Assembly: GCA_030698385.1 (NCBI GenBank)
Contig: JAUYLZ010000036.1
Coordinates: forward strand, 1 to 48,345
Source of the DNA: a bacterium
Lineage (GTDB): Bacteria > Patescibacteriota > Patescibacteriia > Patescibacteriales > XYC2-FULL-47-12
Reading direction: 5' to 3'
Length of the DNA: 48,345 nucleotides
Shown here piece by piece: positions 1 through 7,725 of this stretch (position 1 is the stretch's first letter; every line of letters begins with the position of its first letter). A program made the position numbers and the translations under genes. Under the pieces are notes generated by a model. It searched no databases, was not told where the DNA came from, and saw only the letters and a list, made by a program, of their open reading frames with translations.

Positions 1-2694
1 CAAAATAGTCTGAATTTGTTCAATGGTGATAGCGCCATCAGCAAAGGCAAAGGCGAGACCAATGTAAAAAGCGTTGTTGCGGTCGCGTAGAGCGACGCCA
101 AGTTCTTTTTGCACCTTTTGAATCTCAATGGGCGCGGTGGCATCATAGAGGTTGTTATTTACCACCACGTCGTACTTGCGGATAATGTGGTTGTCATCAT
201 AGATGCGCTTAAGTTCCTGCGCTAAGCTGATGCGCTTTTGATTGTAGAGTTCAGCCACGAGTCCCAGGAGCGCCACTGATGCTTCACCGGCTGATTTGTC
301 ACGCATGGCGATGAATTCATGACTGCCATCAAGCGAGGGTACGGTAGCGCCGCGACCCAGCGTCATGCCGCCGGACTGTTCGCCGGCAAAGAGGACCGCG
401 GGGTTTTTGCCCAAGTTTATGGCAGTACCGTAAACATCATGCACAATAACGTCTTGCGGCTCTTCACCACGCTGTACGCGCGTTTTGTTTTCGCGAATCG
501 CTTTTTCTACCTTACGCTCAAAACCGGCAATTTCTTTAAAACCAACCGGACCGGCAAGAGCGGGGATGCCTGTTTGCGCGACCCACTCTTGCGCGCCGCG
601 CCGTTTAGTGCGGTAGGTGCGCTCGGTTTGCGCGGCCGCCCACTCCAGCCAGCTGGCGGCCGATACGGTCGTGGTAATCAAAAACCAGTCATACTGCTCC
701 CATAAGCCAGAGGCAATCAGCTGACGTTTACGGTAGTTCATGGTCATTAAGAAGAGTTGGTTGGGATTGTAGAAGGCGAGAATTTTTTTATCGTTTATGT
801 AAACCGAAGCAACGCCAAGTTCTTGCAAACATTCACGTGTCTTTGAGGTATTGGGTTCAATTTGAAAGAAAACAAGCCGATCGCCGTCGGGGTCGGTTGT
901 GAGTTCCAGATGGCCGACTGGCTGCTGTGCTAAACTGTAGTCATATCCCATGGTTTTAATCACCTCCAACAGCGTGAGATCTTGAGAAAGATCAATAAAC
1001 TTGGGTACATAGTATATTAGCATTTTTTCAGTATCGGGAATGCGGCGGTAGCTCATCTTTTTTTCTTCAACCAGTGCCAAGTCATCGGCATAGGCGGCAT
1101 CAACTCTGAAGGTAATAGTGGTTGTTTCCGGCAAGGTGTCGGGACGTTGTCGCTTGGTAAGCGCGAAGAGTTCATTGGTCGCAATAGTCGCAGTGAGAGT
1201 GTCATTTATCGGTCGGTCGGCAAAATCAGCCGGGTTAATGTACCGCTCCACGTAGGCCTCAACGGCGCTGCGAAGCGGTTCGTTTTCCTGTGCTGACCAA
1301 AAAATGATGTTGTAGTTATCAATACCAATACCACCGAAGTAGGCGTCTTTTTGCAGATTGTGGTACTCAAGCGTTTCATTAATGCCTAGTATGTCCAGTA
1401 GCGGTGGCATGTTATCGCCCATGCAACCGTGCACCAGACCGTAACCCATGCGCAGACCGTTGCGCGTGGCAGTCTGTACGTCAGCTATCAACTGATCGGT
1501 GGCAACTCCCTTGCGCAGGTAATCGGCGTAGTGACCGCGCAGGTTGATAGGGTGAGGGTGAGCGGTATTATCCAAATCGGGGCTAATGTTTTGAGCGGTA
1601 GCAGCAGAAAACTTAAGTGTGAGCGGTTCGCCGGTTTTAAGCACGCGCATGAGTTTTTGCTCAATGCGACGCACCATATCAATAATTTCTTCCACATAGA
1701 GCTGTGAACCTTCATTTGATAAAATTTTTCCCGAAAAAATGTTACGGCCAGAGTGTGATGAGGTGAAGTAGATGCCGCCGTCCCAGCTCATCAAGCCGAT
1801 GATAAAGGTCGCGCCCCAAATGGTTGTTTTTGTTCCTTCTGGCGGCCGGTGTACGGTAATGCCCATGCCAGCCCACAGACGGCTTAAGAGGTTGACGTTA
1901 CTTTCAGTAGCATAGCGCACCTCGCCACCGGCGAGCAAATGCATATCGGTGAATGATTTACCGTTTGCGGCGATTTCAGCAAAGGCGAGACCGGAGAGCA
2001 GGTTGCCGATGATATTGGTTGTATAGTGCGGATTCCACGGGTGACGGACGTCTTGGGTCTCACGAAGACCGGCGGTGGCTTGAGGTGCGATGGCAATGAA
2101 GTTTTTTATCCAGGTTTTTTTGGTGTCATCGTGTGAGGCAAGGTTCCACGCTTCAATATCTTCTTTTGTAATAGTAAGTTCAAACGCTTCATCAACTGGC
2201 CTATCAAAGGCGCGCACAAGCTTGGCGAATGGTCCTGCCTCTGCGTCGGCGAGGGCAGGGTCATGTTCAGAAGCTACATCCAAAAATGTTGCCTCCATTT
2301 GTGAGGAAAAAAGATGACGCTTGATTTGTCCGGTTGCCTGTATATCAAGTTGCGCGGCGTTTAGTGATGGAGCGAGTTCGCGTGCGGCGCTTGCTGTGTG
2401 TTGCGCGATATGTCGCATTACTTCTCGTTGTTTTTTTAGTTCGGTGGCGGCGATTTCGTATTTATAGAGTTTAATATCAGTTTGGGCGGCAATGGTTGGG
2501 GCAATACCGGCAAGCAACTCTTCATCGCCGCCAATTTTTAAAATAATTTGCGGTTCTGATTCATATATTGCTCCAATTATAAATAGGGCATTCTGTGTTT
2601 TGAAAAAACTGCGAGAGTCCGGCAAGGGCAACAATAAATCAATAGCATTTATAATTTTACCATCCAAGCCGTTTAAATATTTATTTTTGTTCAT
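1..2694 (-). CDS. Divergent alpha-D-phosphohexomutase superfamily protein (3' end outside window)
   Basis: An open frame of 898 codons runs on the minus strand from ATG at 2694 to the window edge with no stop, so the C-terminus is missing. Three hallmarks of the phosphoglucomutase/phosphomannomutase superfamily appear in the right order. A serine-loop-like GGIYFTSSHSGRN lies near residue 310 (canonical TASHNP). A metal loop TTDPDGDRL lies near residue 600. A sugar loop GEQSGG lies near residue 768. A GGEVRYATESN segment before the serine loop resembles the usual GRDTRxS region. Family enzymes interconvert hexose-1- and hexose-6-phosphates in the cytoplasm. Oddities are a roughly 250-residue N-terminal extension, wider spacing between motifs than in ordinary PGMs, and Ser in place of Asn after the active-site His. 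The start has no SD. Family membership is fairly secure; substrate and activity are unknown. Confidence 0.7.
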   Translation of the reverse strand, partial: MNKNKYLNGLDGKIINAIDLLLPLPDSRSFFKTQNALFIIGAIYESEPQIILKIGGDEELLAGIAPTIAAQTDIKLYKYEIAATELKKQREVMRHIAQHTASAARELAPSLNAAQLDIQATGQIKRHLFSSQMEATFLDVASEHDPALADAEAGPFAKLVRAFDRPVDEAFELTITKEDIEAWNLASHDDTKKTWIKNFIAIAPQATAGLRETQDVRHPWNPHYTTNIIGNLLSGLAFAEIAANGKSFTDMHLLAGGEVRYATESNVNLLSRLWAGMGITVHRPPEGTKTTIWGATFIIGLMSWDGGIYFTSSHSGRNIFSGKILSNEGSQLYVEEIIDMVRRIEQKLMRVLKTGEPLTLKFSAATAQNISPDLDNTAHPHPINLRGHYADYLRKGVATDQLIADVQTATRNGLRMGYGLVHGCMGDNMPPLLDILGINETLEYHNLQKDAYFGGIGIDNYNIIFWSAQENEPLRSAVEAYVERYINPADFADRPINDTLTATIATNELFALTKRQRPDTLPETTTITFRVDAAYADDLALVEEKKMSYRRIPDTEKMLIYYVPKFIDLSQDLTLLEVIKTMGYDYSLAQQPVGHLELTTDPDGDRLVFFQIEPNTSKTRECLQELGVASVYINDKKILAFYNPNQLFLMTMNYRKRQLIASGLWEQYDWFLITTTVSAASWLEWAAAQTERTYRTKRRGAQEWVAQTGIPALAGPVGFKEIAGFERKVEKAIRENKTRVQRGEEPQDVIVHDVYGTAINLGKNPAVLFAGEQSGGMTLGRGATVPSLDGSHEFIAMRDKSAGEASVALLGLVAELYNQKRISLAQELKRIYDDNHIIRKYDVVVNNNLYDATAPIEIQKVQKELGVALRDRNNAFYIGLAFAFADGAITIEQIQTIL

Positions 2695-2837
2695 ATTATT
2701 TATTAAAAAATATTTTTTTAAAAATTTTCCAGACGATGTATTTATTCTATCGAAAATTATATATTTAATCAATGTGTAGCATGCAGGTAACTTGCTATTT
2801 TTATAAAAAATTAATAAAAATAAAATTTGACATTTTT

Positions 2838-2866
2838 TTGTAAGATTGTTCTTTTTTTGGTACAAT
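2838..2866 (+). promoter_or_regulatory. Candidate promoter of the pilin array
   Basis: TTGTAA (2838-2843), a 17-base spacer, then TACAAT (2861-2866). This is a fair sigma-70-like match placed about 140 bases before the first pilin gene. AT-rich context makes chance matches likely. Confidence 0.35.
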
Positions 2867-2954
2867 ATAAATAAGACTGTTAATAACTCTAGCTTGTTTT
2901 TTCTATATATTATCAAAAAAATTTACTTTTTTTAATGTACTTATTTATTTATTT

Positions 2955-3000
2955 TTCATGTATATTGACTTTTTGTTAATTTATATGAATAAAGGGAGGT
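2955..3000 (+). promoter_or_regulatory. 5' UTR hairpin plus strong SD, pilin gene 1
   Basis: TTCATGTATA (2955-2964) can pair with TATATGAA (2982-2989) with one bulge. The stem ends five bases before the strong SD GGGAGGTG (2994-3001 region). It is the first of six such hairpin/SD arrangements in the array. Confidence 0.4.
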
Positions 3001-3008
3001 GAAAAATT

Positions 3009-3491
3009 ATGAAAAAAATTTTTACAACCTTAGTAATGGTTTTTTTTATCGTACCGCTTTTAAGCATTGCCTTAGCCGGTTCTGCTCAAGCTCAAGTCGG
3101 CGCTAATTGCACCGCTGACGCGACAGTTTGTACCAGCGAGGAAAGCTGCGTGTCAAATCCATCCGGCGCCGGACGCGTCTGTTGCTCAACTGTCTGGGGC
3201 TGTTATGGCCAGCAGGGCGTTGAGAGTACCATAGGATTGGGCAATGAGGACCCGCGCGCGATTGCCGCCAATGTGGTTAATATAGTTTTGGGATTTTTGG
3301 GAATAATCGCCGTTGTTTTGATTCTAGCCGGCGGCTTTATCTGGATGACCGCGGCCGGGAATGAAGACAAAGTTTCTGCCGCCAAGAATTTGATGGCATC
3401 TGGCTTGGTAGGATTAATTATCGTATTGGCCGCTTTTGGGATCGCTACCTTTGTCGTAAATTCCTTATTGAGCGCGACCGGAATTTCTTAG
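3009..3491 (+). CDS. T4SS pilin-like protein 1 (VirB2/TrbC type), Cys-rich head, subfamily A
   Basis: This is a 160-residue exported membrane protein. Residues 1-29 are a signal peptide ending AGSAQAQ. A short head with six cysteines follows (ending CCSTVWGC, residues 58-65), then the array hallmark GLGNEDPR (about 76-83). Two hydrophobic helices (about 88-110 and 131-155) flank a small polar loop TAAGNEDK. The signal peptide plus helical hairpin matches the type IV secretion pilin family common in Patescibacteria. The function, as subunit of a surface filament or conduit, is inferred. The even cysteine count suggests disulfides in the exported head. The start is set by SD GGGAGGTG. It is the first of thirteen tandem paralogues. 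Confidence 0.85.
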   Translation: MKKIFTTLVMVFFIVPLLSIALAGSAQAQVGANCTADATVCTSEESCVSNPSGAGRVCCSTVWGCYGQQGVESTIGLGNEDPRAIAANVVNIVLGFLGIIAVVLILAGGFIWMTAAGNEDKVSAAKNLMASGLVGLIIVLAAFGIATFVVNSLLSATGIS

Positions 3492-3519
3492 AATTGTATA
3501 TTAATTTGTTTATTTATAG

Positions 3520-3560
3520 CTCACTTAATGGTTATTTTGTAGCCATTAGGCGAGAGGAGA
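3520..3560 (+). promoter_or_regulatory. Hairpin abutting the SD of pilin gene 2
   Basis: CTCACTTAATGG (3520-3531) pairs at 10 of 12 positions with CCATTAGGCGAG (3543-3554). The SD AGGAGA (3555-3560) follows the stem directly. There is no U-run, so this does not look like an intrinsic terminator. Confidence 0.5.
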
Positions 3561-3568
3561 TTATATTT

Positions 3569-4051
3569 ATGAAAAAAGTTTTTACAACTTTGCTGATGGT
3601 TTTCTTTATCGTACCGCTGCTAAGCATTGCCTTAGCCGGTTCTGCTCAAGCTCAAGTTGGTGATGATTGTACGCTTGACCCAACCGTTTGTTTGGCTGGG
3701 GAGAGTTGCGTAGCCAATCCTTCCGGCGCCGGACGCGTCTGTTGTTCAACTGTCTGGGGATGCTATGGCCAACAGGGCGTAGAGAATACTTTGGGGCTGG
3801 GCAATGAGGATCCGCGCGCGATTGCCGCGAACGTTGTCAACGTTATCTTGGGCTTTTTGGGTATCATCGCTGTGGTCTTGATTCTAGCCGGCGGCTTCAT
3901 GTGGATGACCGCGGCCGGGAATGAAGACAAAATTTCTTCATCCAAGTCATTAATGACCGCCGGTGTTATCGGTTTGGTCATTGTGCTCGCCTCATTTGGC
4001 ATTGCCACCTTTGTCGTCAACGCTTTCTTAGGCGCAACCGGCGTAACCTAA
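3569..4051 (+). CDS. T4SS pilin-like protein 2, Cys-rich head, subfamily A
   Basis: 160 residues. The signal peptide is almost the same as in pilin 1 (FFIVPLLSIALAGSAQAQ). It has a six-cysteine head ending CCSTVWGCYGQQG, then GLGNEDPR and two membrane helices around TAAGNEDK, ending ATGVT. I chose ATG at 3569 over an upstream TTG because the SD GAGAGGAGA lies at the right distance. The second half and the downstream spacer are nearly identical at DNA level to pilin 3, which points to recent duplication or gene conversion. The role in a pilus or secretion channel is inferred from family resemblance. Confidence 0.85.
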   Translation: MKKVFTTLLMVFFIVPLLSIALAGSAQAQVGDDCTLDPTVCLAGESCVANPSGAGRVCCSTVWGCYGQQGVENTLGLGNEDPRAIAANVVNVILGFLGIIAVVLILAGGFMWMTAAGNEDKISSSKSLMTAGVIGLVIVLASFGIATFVVNAFLGATGVT

Positions 4052-4080
4052 TCGTTAACTTTATTCGGTTTAATTTAAGT

Positions 4081-4129
4081 CATCGCCTGCTTAGTCTAGG
4101 GGAAACTTTATCTGTTTGAGCAGGAGATG
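4081..4129 (+). promoter_or_regulatory. Hairpin that includes the SD of pilin gene 3
   Basis: CATCGCCTGCT (4081-4091) pairs at 10 of 11 positions with AGCAGGAGATG (4119-4129). The 3' arm contains the SD AGGAG itself, so folding would hide the ribosome binding site. Confidence 0.5.
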
Positions 4130-4136
4130 TTAATTT

Positions 4137-4664
4137 ATGAAAATTATGAAAAAAGTTATTACAACTTTGGTGATGGTGCTTTTTGCAGTACCACTGCTGA
4201 GTTTGGTCTTGGTTGGCGTTGCTCAGGCGCAGGTCGCTGACGGTCAGAATTGTTCCGCGGTTGGTTCGACTTGCGCAACCCCTGGCTTTAGCTGTGTTGG
4301 CAATCCAAAAGTAGGATTGCCTGCCGGTTATGACGCGACCGCGGGTAGAATTTGTTGCTCGACTGTTTGGGGATGTTTTGGTCAGGGAGGCGTGGAGAAT
4401 ACTCTTGGTTTAGGAAATGAGGACCCGCGCGCGATTGCCGCGAACGTTGTTAATGTTATCTTGGGCTTTTTGGGTATCATCGCTGTGGTCCTGATTCTAG
4501 CCGGCGGCTTCATGTGGATGACCGCGGCCGGAAATGATGACAAAATTTCTTCAGCCAAGTCATTAATGACCGCCGGTGTCATCGGTTTGGTCATTGTGCT
4601 CGCCTCATTTGGCATTGCCACCTTTGTCGTCAATGCCTTCTTAGGCGCGACCGGCGTAACCTAA
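4137..4664 (+). CDS. T4SS pilin-like protein 3, Cys-rich head, subfamily A
   Basis: 175 residues from ATG at 4137, which is ten bases from AGGAG; a second ATG at 4146 is too far. A signal peptide ends VAQAQ. The head has six cysteines and is longer than in pilins 1 and 2, with an inserted GLPAGYDATAG stretch before CCSTVWGCFGQGG. GLGNEDPR and the two-helix tail follow. From about 4430 to the stop the DNA is close to identical to pilin 2, and the 35 bases after the stop are also shared. The head diverges strongly while the tail does not, which is the array's general pattern. Confidence 0.85.
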   Translation: MKIMKKVITTLVMVLFAVPLLSLVLVGVAQAQVADGQNCSAVGSTCATPGFSCVGNPKVGLPAGYDATAGRICCSTVWGCFGQGGVENTLGLGNEDPRAIAANVVNVILGFLGIIAVVLILAGGFMWMTAAGNDDKISSAKSLMTAGVIGLVIVLASFGIATFVVNAFLGATGVT

Positions 4665-4700
4665 TCGTTAATTTTGTTCGGTTTAATTTAAGTTATTACT

Positions 4701-4735
4701 CGCTCAAACAAGGAGGATTATGATATGTTTGAGCG
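4701..4735 (+). promoter_or_regulatory. Perfect 10-bp hairpin with SD in the loop and start codon in the stem, pilin gene 4
   Basis: CGCTCAAACA (4701-4710) and TGTTTGAGCG (4726-4735) are perfect reverse complements. The SD AGGAGG (4711-4716) lies in the loop, and the start ATG (4725-4727) sits at the base of the 3' arm. This is the clearest candidate in the array for a translational control structure. Confidence 0.6.
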
Positions 4736-5165
4736 GGAAATATTAGTTATGATAAACGTCTTAAAAAAAATAGGCGTACGGATTGCGCTATTAGTATTGA
4801 TTTTGAACTCTCTAAGTTTTGCTTTGGCCGCGCCGGTAAACGCGCAGGGCGGAGTGGATGTTGATTATTATTTTCAGACGGGAGATAATGACCAGCTTGG
4901 AGATACTGTGAAGTTGGGCAAAGAGGATCCGCGTAAAATCGCCGCGAACGTGATCAATGTAATTTTGGGGTTCTTGGGTCTGATGGCAGTAGTGATAATT
5001 CTTGCCGGCGGCTTTAAATGGATGACCGCTTCGGGGAATCAAGACCGAGTGGAAGAGGCAAAAAAGCTAATCAGCGCCGGCATTATCGGTCTGGTAATTG
5101 TCATGGCATCGTTTGGCATAGCGGTCTATGTGGTAAAGAGTCTGGTTGTCGCAACCGGAGTGTAA
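4725..5165 (+). CDS. T4SS pilin-like protein 4, no cysteines, subfamily B
   Basis: 146 residues. ATG at 4725 is eight bases from AGGAGG; ATG at 4749 is an alternative. The signal peptide ends PVNAQ. The head is short, acidic and cysteine-free (VDVDYYFQTGDNDQLGDTV), then LGKEDPRKIAANVINV and two membrane helices around TASGNQDRVEEAK. It is a member of the same pilin-like family but has lost, or never had, the disulfide-rich head. Its stop is four bases before the next start, so genes 4 and 5 are probably translated from one message. Confidence 0.8.
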   Translation: MFEREILVMINVLKKIGVRIALLVLILNSLSFALAAPVNAQGGVDVDYYFQTGDNDQLGDTVKLGKEDPRKIAANVINVILGFLGLMAVVIILAGGFKWMTASGNQDRVEEAKKLISAGIIGLVIVMASFGIAVYVVKSLVVATGV

Positions 5166-5168
5166 AAT

Positions 5169-5588
5169 ATGCAACCTATGAAGCTTGCGAAATACATATC
5201 AATAGTAATCATCTCAGCCTGGCTGTGCATTCCTAATGCGTTATACAGCCAGGCTGCTGATTTAAATTCAAATTTTGTCTTTACCGGTGACGACAATACC
5301 GACGCGGATACTATTGCCAATATCATCGGTATTCGCACTGACGATCCGAAACAAATAGCCGTAGACATAATGTACGCGGCGCTGGAGTTTCTGGGGCTGG
5401 TCGCTGTCATTATTACTCTTTCGGGAGGCTTTATGTGGATGACTTCAGCGGGGAGTAAGGAAAAAATAGAAAAAGCCAAGCGCATTCTCTGGGCCGGAGC
5501 GATTGGAATTATTGTCATCTTGTCCGCCATGGGTATTGCCACTTTTGTCATCAGATCATGGTTGTGGGCGACCGGAGTAACGCCGTAG
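5169..5588 (+). CDS. T4SS pilin-like protein 5, no disulfide head, subfamily B
   Basis: 139 residues. The signal peptide ends NALYSQAADL. A short acidic head (NSNFVFTGDDNTDADT) leads to IRTDDPKQIAVDIMYAALEFLGLVAV and the two-helix tail around TSAGSKEKIEKAK. It has no clear SD and follows gene 4 after three bases, suggesting coupled translation. The signal-peptide region encodes a long DNA palindrome (5215-5226 with 5245-5256). It is the most diverged member of the upstream half. Confidence 0.8.
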   Translation: MQPMKLAKYISIVIISAWLCIPNALYSQAADLNSNFVFTGDDNTDADTIANIIGIRTDDPKQIAVDIMYAALEFLGLVAVIITLSGGFMWMTSAGSKEKIEKAKRILWAGAIGIIVILSAMGIATFVIRSWLWATGVTP

Positions 5589-5591
5589 TTT

Positions 5592-5666
5592 GTAGGTTTT
5601 TTTGGTATTATCGCTGTCAGATTTATTTTTGGCGGCGATTTTTTGTAGATGACTTTCGGTGACAGA
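5592..5666 (+). pseudogene. Decayed fragment of a further pilin gene
   Basis: Right after pilin 5, one frame reads VGFFGIIAVRFIFGGDFL, then a stop, then MTFGDR. This aligns with the first membrane helix and loop of the active genes (LGFLGIIAVVLILAGGFMWMTAAGND). The TAG replaces the conserved Trp codon. No head or second helix remains. It is followed by a dispersed repeat (5675-5772), which may be linked to the loss. Confidence 0.7.
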
Positions 5667-5674
5667 CCAAAATT

Positions 5675-5772
5675 GTTATTCCCGTCCCGCAGACTGCGGG
5701 AGGAATCCAGTGTTAATGCGCTAAAACTTGGATTCTTGCCGGAGTTTACCCCGTGCTATGACTTGGGGATAA
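5675..5772. repeat. Dispersed repeat, copy A (CATTCCCGTCCCGC family)
   Basis: A segment beginning TTATTCCCGTCCCGC and running through GGAATCCAGTGTTAATGCGC to the CCCCGTGCTATGAC motif matches copies at 26351-26430 and 42234-42337. An internal palindrome (CCCGCAG..CTGCGGG) is conserved. Copy A has a decayed right end. It is MITE-like: short, structured and non-coding. Confidence 0.7.
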
Positions 5773-5854
5773 AACTTTACATATTTTTTAAATAGTTGTA
5801 TTATAAAATAAAAGAAAGTTCAAAAGCTTCATTTATTTAATTACGTATTTTTAT

Positions 5855-6388
5855 ATGAAAAAATTTCTCATATTATTTATACTCGTATTTATATTCAGCT
5901 TCGCCTTGATTAGCGAGGTGAACGCGCAGGCAATTGGTGGTAATTGCCCAACACCTCCAACAACTTGTAACCCTGGCTTAACTTGTGACGGCGGGAAGTG
6001 CGTTGGTCTAAAAAATGCCGCATGTACAATTGATGACCAGTGTTATCGCCAGCTTCGTTGTCTCAGCGGTGTTTGCTCCGCCAGCGTCTGGGGTCCAACC
6101 GATGCTGACACTCTTGCGGCTCAGGCCGGTCTGGGCACTGATGATCCGCGTGAAATCGTCTCCAATGTCATCAATGTAATCATCGGCTTTTTGGGCATTC
6201 TCGCGGTAGTGCTCATCATCGCCGGCGGCTTTATGTGGATGACCGCGGCCGGAAATGACGACAAGATATCTACTTCAAAAAAATTAATGACCGCCGGTGT
6301 TATCGGCTTGGTCATCCTGCTCGCCGCCTTTGGCGTGGCCAAGTTCGTGGTTGAAGCCCTGCTGGGCGCGACCGGAGCGCAGACATAA
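5855..6388 (+). CDS. T4SS pilin-like protein 6, eight-cysteine head, subfamily C
   Basis: 177 residues. The signal peptide ends SEVNAQA. The exported head holds eight cysteines in CxxxLxC-like spacing (for example CNPGLTCDGGKC and CYRQLRCLSGVC), reminiscent of small disulfide-knot domains. It is followed by the subfamily C hallmark VWGPTDADTLAAQAGLGTDDPRE and two membrane helices around TAAGNDDK. No SD is visible. It heads a second block (genes 6-8) with spacers of 23 and 9 bases, so the three are likely co-transcribed. Confidence 0.85.
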   Translation: MKKFLILFILVFIFSFALISEVNAQAIGGNCPTPPTTCNPGLTCDGGKCVGLKNAACTIDDQCYRQLRCLSGVCSASVWGPTDADTLAAQAGLGTDDPREIVSNVINVIIGFLGILAVVLIIAGGFMWMTAAGNDDKISTSKKLMTAGVIGLVILLAAFGVAKFVVEALLGATGAQT

Positions 6389-6411
6389 TTTAATTATACT
6401 TACTTAATTTT

Positions 6412-6987
6412 ATGTTAAATAAAAACCTAATAGCCATAGTAGCAGGCGGGATATTAATATTTAGTTTTTTGGTTGCCGGCAGTATAAATGCGGCGCCAAT
6501 TTTAGGCCCGGGTGAAAGCTGTGGTGAATGTTATAATGGCGCAACTGAACAAAATACCGCCTGTTCAGTTTCAAAGCCATGTCCAACAGGACAAACATGC
6601 GGGGCGGTTACAGGTAATGCGCCTGATACATGCAATACGGCAGAAGCAACCTGTAACCCCGGGACACTTATCTGCACGCGCATCGCGGATATCTGGGGAC
6701 CAAAGGATGTTGATGTGCTCGCGGCTCAGGCCGGTCTGGGCACTGATGATCCGCGTGAAATAGTTTCCAATGTTATTAATGTAATCATTGGCTTCTTGGG
6801 TATTATCGCGGTAGTGCTCATTATCGCCGGCGGTTTTATGTGGATGACCGCGGCCGGGAATGACGACAAAATAGCTACTTCAAAAAAATTAATGACCGCC
6901 GGTGTCATCGGTCTGGTCATCCTGCTCGCCGCCTTTGGCGTAGCCAAGTTCGTGGTTGACGCCCTGCTCGGAGCGACTGGCGCGTAA
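6412..6987 (+). CDS. T4SS pilin-like protein 7, eight-cysteine head, subfamily C
   Basis: 191 residues. The N-terminal hydrophobic segment ends INAAP. The head has eight cysteines (CGECYNG, CPTGQTCG, CNPGTLIC), then DIWGPKDVDVLAAQAGLGTDDPRE and a two-helix tail almost identical to pilins 6 and 8. No SD is present. The tail's DNA from about 6670 on is nearly the same as in genes 6 and 8, while the heads share little. This is strong evidence of head diversification with tail homogenisation. Confidence 0.85.
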   Translation: MLNKNLIAIVAGGILIFSFLVAGSINAAPILGPGESCGECYNGATEQNTACSVSKPCPTGQTCGAVTGNAPDTCNTAEATCNPGTLICTRIADIWGPKDVDVLAAQAGLGTDDPREIVSNVINVIIGFLGIIAVVLIIAGGFMWMTAAGNDDKIATSKKLMTAGVIGLVILLAAFGVAKFVVDALLGATGA

Positions 6988-6996
6988 ATTATAATT

Positions 6997-7665
6997 ATGA
7001 AATGTATTAGAATTTTTCTAATAGCAGCAACGATTTTATTTATCAGTAATATATTTTTAGTAAGTAACGTTTTTGCTATTGCTCAGGGACAGCCGTGCGG
7101 TATATGTGGCATCGCATCGGGGGCTATTACAAACGGAACTCCTGGAGTGTGTAGTGTTAATAGTAATTGCGGTGATCCAGCTAGTAATTTTTGTGTTTCT
7201 CCACTTGGTTACTGCAAGAATAATGCGGCAACATGTGTAAATTCAGCAAATTGTCCAGCTAGCGAGTGCCGGCCAAATGCCAATGCCGGTAACTGTGATC
7301 CCGGTTTGGTTTGCGCTAATCAGGGCGGAACAGTTGGCGTGGTGTGTGTAAAAAAAGGCGCTAATGTCTGGGGGCCAAAAGACGTTGATGTGCTCGCGGC
7401 TCAGGCCGGTCTGGGCACTGATGATCCGCGTGAAATCGTCTCCAATGTTATTAATGTAATCATCGGCTTCTTGGGCATTATCGCGGTAGTGCTCATTATC
7501 GCCGGCGGCTTTATGTGGATGACCGCGGCCGGGAATGATGACAAGATATCTACCGCCAAAAAAATGATGACTGCCGGTGTGGCTGGTTTGGTCATATTGC
7601 TCGCCGCTTTTGGCATTTCAAACTTTGTCGTCGAGGCGCTTTTAGGCGCCACAAGCGCGACCTAG
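6997..7665 (+). CDS. T4SS pilin-like protein 8, longest head, about twelve cysteines, subfamily C
   Basis: At 222 residues this is the largest member of the array. After a signal-like segment ending NVFAIAQ, the head carries about twelve cysteines over roughly 85 residues (CGICGIAS, CVNSANCPASEC, CDPGLVC). The constant part follows: VWGPKDVDVLAAQAGLGTDDPRE, helix, TAAGNDDK loop, helix. It starts nine bases after gene 7 without an SD. The head length suggests a more exposed, possibly adhesive, subunit; that is inference. Confidence 0.85.
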   Translation: MKCIRIFLIAATILFISNIFLVSNVFAIAQGQPCGICGIASGAITNGTPGVCSVNSNCGDPASNFCVSPLGYCKNNAATCVNSANCPASECRPNANAGNCDPGLVCANQGGTVGVVCVKKGANVWGPKDVDVLAAQAGLGTDDPREIVSNVINVIIGFLGIIAVVLIIAGGFMWMTAAGNDDKISTAKKMMTAGVAGLVILLAAFGISNFVVEALLGATSAT

Positions 7666-7683
7666 CATTATTTATATTACTTA

Positions 7684-7717
7684 TTGCTTATTTGTGTTAT
7701 AATATAAGCAAGGGAGA
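7684..7717 (+). promoter_or_regulatory. 8-bp hairpin abutting the SD of pilin gene 9
   Basis: TTGCTTAT (7684-7691) and ATAAGCAA (7704-7711) pair perfectly. The SD GGGAGA follows at once (7712-7717). A TATAAT-like string (7698-7703) lies in the loop and could equally mark a promoter. Confidence 0.5.
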
Positions 7718-7725
7718 AGACAAGT

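Larger units (their letters stand above)
2695..3008. other. Intergenic region between the divergent phosphohexomutase and the pilin array
   Basis: About 310 bases of very AT-rich DNA (many T/A runs) separate the two divergent units. I see no gene here. It must hold promoters for both directions; a candidate for the pilin side is listed separately. The 3' end carries a small inverted repeat (2955-2964 with 2982-2989) just before the SD of the first pilin gene. Confidence 0.6.

Noticed and set aside
319..2317. Plus- and minus-strand frames at 319-705, 1429-1707, 1488-1715, 1884-2096 and 2090-2317
   Set aside because: All lie over the continuous 898-codon minus-strand phosphohexomutase frame and have unprotein-like composition.
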